The position numbers and the translations under genes are program-made. From Rana temporaria (lineage: Eukaryota > Chordata > Amphibia > Anura > Ranidae): DNA of 64,000 nucleotides. The notes under the pieces were generated by a model that was not told the origin of the DNA, did not search any database, and saw only the letters and a list, made by a program, of their open reading frames with translations. Location of the stretch: contig NC_053492.1 of the NCBI RefSeq assembly GCF_905171775.1, forward strand, positions 185,942,278-186,006,277. Direction: 5' to 3'. Below are positions 59,222-64,000 of the stretch, piece by piece (the stretch's first letter is position 1; every line of letters starts with the position of its first letter).

Positions 59222-59225
<4 letters not shown>

Positions 59226-60271
59226 ATCAATCGATCTATATAGTTTTTTTGTGATCCTTCAGTCCCCCCCCCCCCCAATGGACACTTTAGCCCTTGCTCC
59301 GTCCTGGACTTTACCAAAACAAGCTGAGTATTTCATGCACCATTGTGTTTTGGGCTTATTCTACATATTGTACATTCAATCACGATATGTATTCTCTTCA
59401 CCCAGTCTTGTTCCCTGTGTATATTTTTTTTATTATGAGCCTTTTTTGCCTAGGGGGTCATACCTTTTTAAAATGTGTAAAAAAAAACAAAAAAAAAAAA
59501 AAAACGTGGTTAAGATTAGCTACCCTTCCTTAGCTGCAAAAAAAAGTTATGACAATCATGACATCTTAGGTTATTATTGGCGTTAGAAAAAAAATTGTAT
59601 TATAAGAAAGTGTAAACCCGAGTAGGGTTATCAGAGAGCGTAAGCATACAGCAGCCATTGGAGAATCTAGGGTCTTTCGGATTTTATTGGAATGAAAGGA
59701 CATAGGCTAAAATTAAGTTGTTCTGGAAGAAGATAATGTGGGGGGCACAAAAAGAATCCAAGTCCCTGTGAGCTCGCCAACATGTCTATAGGGAGCAGGT
59801 CTTTTCAGGGTCATTACTTATGGCAACTACTAGGGTCTCCAAAGTCATGAATTCATTAGATATCCGGGTCCATTCTAAAATATGTAACAGGGATGTTGCT
59901 TTCCAGTGGCAGGGAATGGCTGCCTGCTCAGCTAGTCTCAGAACGCCTCTCCTTATTCTGGAAATGGACCTGGGAATTGTTGACACATACCACTGCTTTT
60001 TAAATGAGCCGCTTAATCTCTTTCACAAAGTCTAACCTTAGTCCCTATTTAAGCTACACTGGATTTGTTTGTGCTTTACCTGTCTTTCTGGGATTTTATG
60101 CCATTATATATACTGTAGAAAACACTGTCTTTCCTCATTCATGAATTACTTGTTTTATAACTGAACTTGCTATTTACATGCTGTTTATTTGGGTGTAGAC
60201 CTGAGTTGACACCCAGACAGAAAAACTATTTTGTGTTCTAGTCCATTGAGGGCATGGTAAATGTAAATGAT
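59222..60271. other. intron 13 stretch, nothing recognised
   Basis: Homopolymer C12 at 59265-59276 and A-rich runs near 59480-59505 are present. No gene or element ends can be supported. Confidence 0.35.
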
Positions 60272-60622
60272 TTAAGGACCAGTTCACACCACATGCAGTC
60301 CAGTGTTTTTTTGTTTTGTTTTTCTGCATCAAAAATGCATTGAAAGTAGGTTATATGGTTTTCAGTGGCATAGTTCAGACCAGTGCTTACAGTTCCAGTG
60401 TGTTCCTGTTCCAGAAAAAAAAGCTGAACAGGCTGCATTTTACCTGCACTGGACTGCTGTAAAACGCATCAAAAATGCACTGGAACACACATGTCCTTAT
60501 TTAAAGTAAAAAAAAAAGGGGGGATGCACTGGACTGCATCAAAAAAGCGCCTAGAACGCTCATGAAGAAAAGCATCTGGAACGCATCCAGACTGCATTTC
60601 TATGGTGTAAACTGGCCCTAAA
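60272..60622. repeat. MITE with AAGGACCAGTTCACACCA termini
   Basis: The left end TTAAGGACCAGTTCACACCA and right end TGGTGTAAACTGGCCCTAAA are inverted. Arms include CATGCAGTCCAGTG and CACTGGACTGCAT. The style is like the element at 5085-5404. Confidence 0.8.
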
Positions 60623-61002
60623 GGCTTGTTGTGAACAAAGAAGGTTATCTTGTCCATCTTTTCCACTTGTACATAAAAATCTTACGTTACCTTTGTTAAG
60701 GATGCTCGGCAGTCAAAATAACATTTTGTATTTATACACTTACTGCAGCCTCATAAGAGATGTCAATCAGAACTACGGAACTGCGATTTTTAAGAGGATG
60801 CAGTTGACAGTGTGACAACACTTTTTTATTTTTTTTGTAGTGTACCTGACTTTGCTGTTATTTATAAATGTGTCGCAAATAAGAAATGTTTTATTTAAAC
60901 CATACCCACCAGTTATTCGTTCTCTATGCATGTGACATGCCAACAATTCACTTTTGTTAGTAATTGGTTGCTGTTTAAGGTTTCTCTCACTTTTGTTCTC
61001 AG

Positions 61003-61125
61003 GCTATTCCTATGAAAGCAGTGAATGACAGCTTAGATGAGAATCTGACGGTTGATTACCATTTTGCAATGAATGGGAAATCATTTTCAGTAATTCTGGA
61101 ACACTTTCAGGATCTGGTTCCAAAG
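61003..61125 (+). CDS. atp13a3: atp13a3 exon: P-domain insert
   Basis: This 123-bp exon (41 codons, phase 0 at both ends) follows TTTGTTCTCAG and ends CCAAAG before GTGTGG. It reads AIPMKAVNDSLDENLTVD, then YHFAMNGKSFSVILEHFQDL and VPK. YHFAMNGKSFSVI is highly conserved in P5B pumps. The donor GTGTGG is the weakest in the window. It is separated by only 75 bp from the next exon, so the pair may be recognised by intron definition. Confidence 0.94.
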
Positions 61126-61200
61126 GTGTGGCACATGTAATATTCAGAGATTGGAGTCAAATGTATGTACAGTTTTCCTAATTGTTTTGTGTTGTCCTAG

Positions 61201-61280
61201 CTGGTGTTGCATGGTACAGTGTTTGCCAGGATGGCCCCTGATCAGAAGACGCAGTTGGTGGAGGAACTGCAGAATGTTGA
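61201..61280 (+). CDS. atp13a3: atp13a3 exon: VFARMAPDQK segment
   Basis: This 80-bp exon follows GTGTTGTCCTAG and ends GTTGA before GTAAGT (phase 2). It reads LVLHGTVFARMAPDQKTQLV, EELQNV and two bases of Asp. VFARM.PDQK is a conserved P-type ATPase motif that precedes the GDGxND hinge. The 75-bp intron before it is by far the shortest in the window. Confidence 0.95.
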
Positions 61281-61467
61281 GTAAGTGCTGCAACCCACTA
61301 CTGTCAATTTGACATTTATTATTCACTGGAGAGATGATAGAACTGCATGGACTAATGCATTCAGGTGTATAAATAGTAGTTTTTATTGTATGAAACTGAA
61401 ACATGTAAATGAAATTTCCTTGGGTAGGTAATGCACAGTTAGATTTGTTTAGGGTTGGTACATTATT

Positions 61468-61785
61468 ATACACTATATTACCAAAAGTATTGAAACGTCT
61501 GCCTTTACATGCACATGAACTTTAATGGCATCCCATTCTTGGTCCGTAGGGTTAAATATTGAGTTGGCCCACCCTTTTGTAGCAATAACAGCTTCAACTC
61601 TTCTGGGAAGGCTGTCCACAAGGTTTAGGAGTGTGTCTATTCTTCCAGAAGCTCATTTGTGAGGTCAAGCACTGATGTGGACGAGAAAGCCTGGCTCACA
61701 GTCTCCACATCCCAAAGGTGTTCTATCGGGTCAAGTCCCTCCACCCCAAACTCTCTCATCCATACTTTTGGTTATATAGTGTATG
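61468..61785. repeat. mariner/Tc1-type deletion derivative
   Basis: The left terminus ATACACTATATTACCAAAAG and right terminus CTTTTGGTTATATAGTGTAT are inverted and bounded by TA. The inner sequence (TTGGCCCACCCTTTTGTAGC, AACTCTTCTGGGAAGGCTGT, CCAAAGGTGTTCTATCGGGT) resembles one side of a longer vertebrate Tc1/mariner-type element whose transposase centre is missing. Confidence 0.8.
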
Positions 61786-62329
61786 TAGTTTTCGCCAAAC
61801 TTTGTAAACTCTCTTCATAAGTTTACCATAAAAAAAAATGAAATGAGCATCCTTGTACACGAGCAAGAGTATACTTTGTCAGTCTATCTTGTTAATTCTG
61901 AGATGCTGTAGGTTATCTAAAGGTGGAATTGAACAATAGAAGTACATACAATGGTGAGCAATGCAAGCAAAGTAAAATGTTCATATCACTTTCCGCAAGA
62001 TGCCTTTTCAGCATACTTTATTATTATACAGGATTTACTATATTTCTTGGAGTTTATTTAAAGAGCTTCCTTCTTTTTTAGTAAGTTTTCTCTTTGACTC
62101 TCCACCCCATAGCTGCAGGCAGTACCTTTTTCAATGCACACCACAGCAATGCTGTGGTGTGAACTAATACATAGGAAACCAAGCCTTTGCTTTCTTTGCC
62201 TGTGCATTGGGGCTGCAATGGAAATAGCTGCAAGTGTAGCCCCAATGCATATGGAGCAAACAAGCCCTTAGCTTTTTTTTTTCCAATTCAACATGCTTTT
62301 TAAATTGGGGCTCATGCACACTGCATCTC

Positions 62330-62626
62330 TGATGAATGTGCTTACTCCATTATGAACGATGGTTTTACCCGAACGAGCGCTCCCGTCTCATAACTTGCTT
62401 CTGTGCGTGGGTTTTTTACGTCGTTTTGGCCCACACACGATCATTTTTTACAACCCGAAAAACGTCATTGTTTAAAACGACGTTAAAAAATGCAGCATGT
62501 TCGATTTTTTTTTTTCTTCGTTTTTCAGAACCTGAAAAATGTGTAGCCCACACACGATCATTTTAAATGACGTTTTTGAAAAACATTTTCTTCATGTCGA
62601 AAAATGATCGTGTGTACGCGGCATAA
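62330..62626. repeat. MITE of the TACACACG family, one end missing
   Basis: It ends GATCGTGTGTACGCGGCATA, matching the terminus of 29962-30527. It begins internally at GAATGTGCTTACTCCATTAT and shares GAGCGCTCCCGTCTCATAAC and CACACACGATCATTTTTTAC. Confidence 0.8.
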
Positions 62627-63146
62627 GAAGCGGCTTCTACAGGCTTTTGAGCTTTTTTGAGCTCCTTTTTATTTATTTTTTCCCTGGAAACTCCCCTCCG
62701 TGTTTGCCAATGGTGTTCATGCACACTTTGGCTCTTTCAGAAGTTTAAAGGCATATGCTCTTACAGGCAGAAAAAAAAACACCAAACGTGTTTTTGAGAG
62801 GAGCTTTCGAGCAGAAAAAACGCCTAGGGCACAAAAACGCTTGAAAAAGCTGAAAGAAGCTCAAACGCACCTAGAAAAGGGGAAAAAAGCTTATGCTCAA
62901 AGAGGCTAAATAAAAACGTGCAAAAGAGCAAAAAAAAAAAAGAGCAAAATAAAAGCTCACATGCCTGTAAAATCAGCTTTTTTTTTTTTTTGAGCTGCAG
63001 TGTGCATGAGCCCTAAGGTGTGTGATATAATGCTTGAGCTTCATAAGACTATATACAGCTCTGACCAGACATTTTCTGCCTTGTCTGCAGCAATTCTGAT
63101 CCATGTTCTTATTAAATACTACAGCTATTTCTTGCTTGTCTTACAG

Positions 63147-63189
63147 TTACTATGTTGGCATGTGTGGAGACGGAGCGAATGATTGTGGA
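63147..63189 (+). CDS. atp13a3: atp13a3 exon: GDGAND hinge (last exon in window)
   Basis: This 43-bp exon follows TTGCTTGTCTTACAG and ends TGTGGA before GTAAGT (phase 0). Joined to the previous exon it reads DYYVGMCGDGANDCG. GDGAND is the hinge motif that binds Mg2+ at the P-domain/M5 junction and is needed for catalysis. The next exon (in relatives, a conserved ALKRAHGG-type segment leading to M5) is not found in the remaining 800 bp, so the gene continues beyond the window. The 43-nt length means skipping would shift the frame. Confidence 0.94.
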
Positions 63190-63294
63190 GTAAGTAAAAA
63201 CTTTTTTTTTTTTTTAAATGTGGTTGAAGGATTATTTCATAAGGAGCCACATAAAATATATCAATGCAGAATTAAAGGCCAACTCCACCTTTTA

Positions 63295-63850
63295 AACGAA
63301 CAAAAAAGATTTCCCAGCACACTTACCAGCCAGTCTGCAAAACAACCACATTGACCATTCACGCTTAGAAGAGAGGGTTTTGTTTGCACACATTTGCAAA
63401 TATATGCACAAGCCACAGTGCCCACGGCAAGGCTCCTCCTGTATACTGCAGTCCTAATTTTCAGTCACCCAAGTTTGGAGCACATATAGTGAATAGATTA
63501 AGGGCAGGTGTGCCTGGAGGGAGCCCACCCTTTAAAGGCTTAGGGATGCACATGAGGTCCAGCAAGAGGCAGCTGAAGGCAAGGCATCCAGTGCATCTTC
63601 ACACTCTTATTCAACCAACTGAACAAAAAACATCCACCTCAACCTATACCTAGACTTTGCAGTAAGGTGCACATGGAAGGGCAACGCACATCAAAAACAA
63701 ACAAAAGATTTCCCAGCACACTTGCTAGCCAGTCAACAACCAAATTGTCCTGTATAATAATTCACGTTAAAAATAGAGGGTTATGTTTGCACACATTTGT
63801 AAATATATGTGTAAGCCACCGTGCCCACATCAAGGCTCCACCTTTTAGTT
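63295..63850. repeat. direct repeat pair, about 140 bp each, 400 bp apart
   Basis: Copy one (63310-63445) and copy two (63702-63845) share AAGATTTCCCAGCACACTT, CCAGCCAGTC / CTAGCCAGTC, GAGAGGGTTTTGTTTGCACA / TAGAGGGTTATGTTTGCACA, AAATATATG and GTGCCCAC...CAAGGCTCC. The segment between them is unrelated to either copy as far as I can see. Confidence 0.75.
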
Positions 63851-64000
63851 TGTTATAGGTTACTCATATTTGGCTATAGAGAGATATGTAGCACTCAATG
63901 AAACACAAGTGTGGTGATTACCGCACTGTCAGTTGGCACTTCCTCCAGTTTAGTAACAAAATTCCAGACTTCTGTGCGGACAAGTCACTGGAGGAAGAAT

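Overview
The window is vertebrate nuclear DNA, most likely from a frog and probably a true frog (Ranidae). It lies inside one large plus-strand gene that I recognise as atp13a3, a P5B-type ATPase and endosomal polyamine transporter. The frog call rests on the repeat content: TTAA-flanked hairpin MITEs, long repeats ending in TTAACCACTT-like sequence, MITEs ending in TACACACG, and DIRS-like retroelements. The sequence alone does not fix the species.

Gene layout: sixteen internal coding exons can be placed with consensus AG/GT borders (1307-1379, 5515-5646, 7120-7296, 16221-16378, 16507-16695, 17672-17733, 22137-22287, 27189-27305, 34786-34803, 48631-48784, 50842-50962, 56789-56913, 58826-58998, 61003-61125, 61201-61280, 63147-63189). 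Together they make 1896 nt, or 632 codons, with no frame break. They run from the start of the actuator domain to the GDGAND hinge motif. The N-terminal part and the C-terminal membrane segments lie outside the window. All catalytic signatures are present: TGES, PPALP, DKTGTLT, KGAPE, TGDN and GDGAND. The copy therefore looks functional.

The other 97 percent is intron, packed with mobile DNA. Intron 3 (7.3-16.2 kb) holds a 6.8 kb full-length but damaged antisense L1-clade LINE with an exact 15-bp target duplication. The LINE sits in a hairpin MITE, which sits in a hAT-like element. Intron 8 (27.3-34.8 kb) holds two long frog repeats and a DIRS-like retrotransposon remnant. The 13.8 kb intron after an 18-nt microexon (34.8-48.6 kb) holds a deleted DIRS copy with inverted terminal repeats. 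It also holds a Tc1 element at 40.6-45.2 kb split by a 3.6 kb hAT-like element with an exact 8-bp duplication. That element carries a minisatellite of about 55 units of 35 bp. Next to it is an element with a near-perfect palindrome of about 184-bp arms. Introns 10-15 hold a CR1/L2-like LINE broken by further insertions, a possible degenerate DIRS-like segment, MITEs, TA microsatellites and short direct duplications.

I see no second host gene, no tRNA or rRNA gene, and no undescribed multi-gene system. The most interesting content is the nested transposon architecture, the large palindrome, the minisatellite inside a transposon, a composite MITE found twice with the same internal junction, and a MITE-borne consensus splice donor 280 bp past the exon that encodes the catalytic aspartate. 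Repeat family names come from reading termini and protein motifs, not from a database search.
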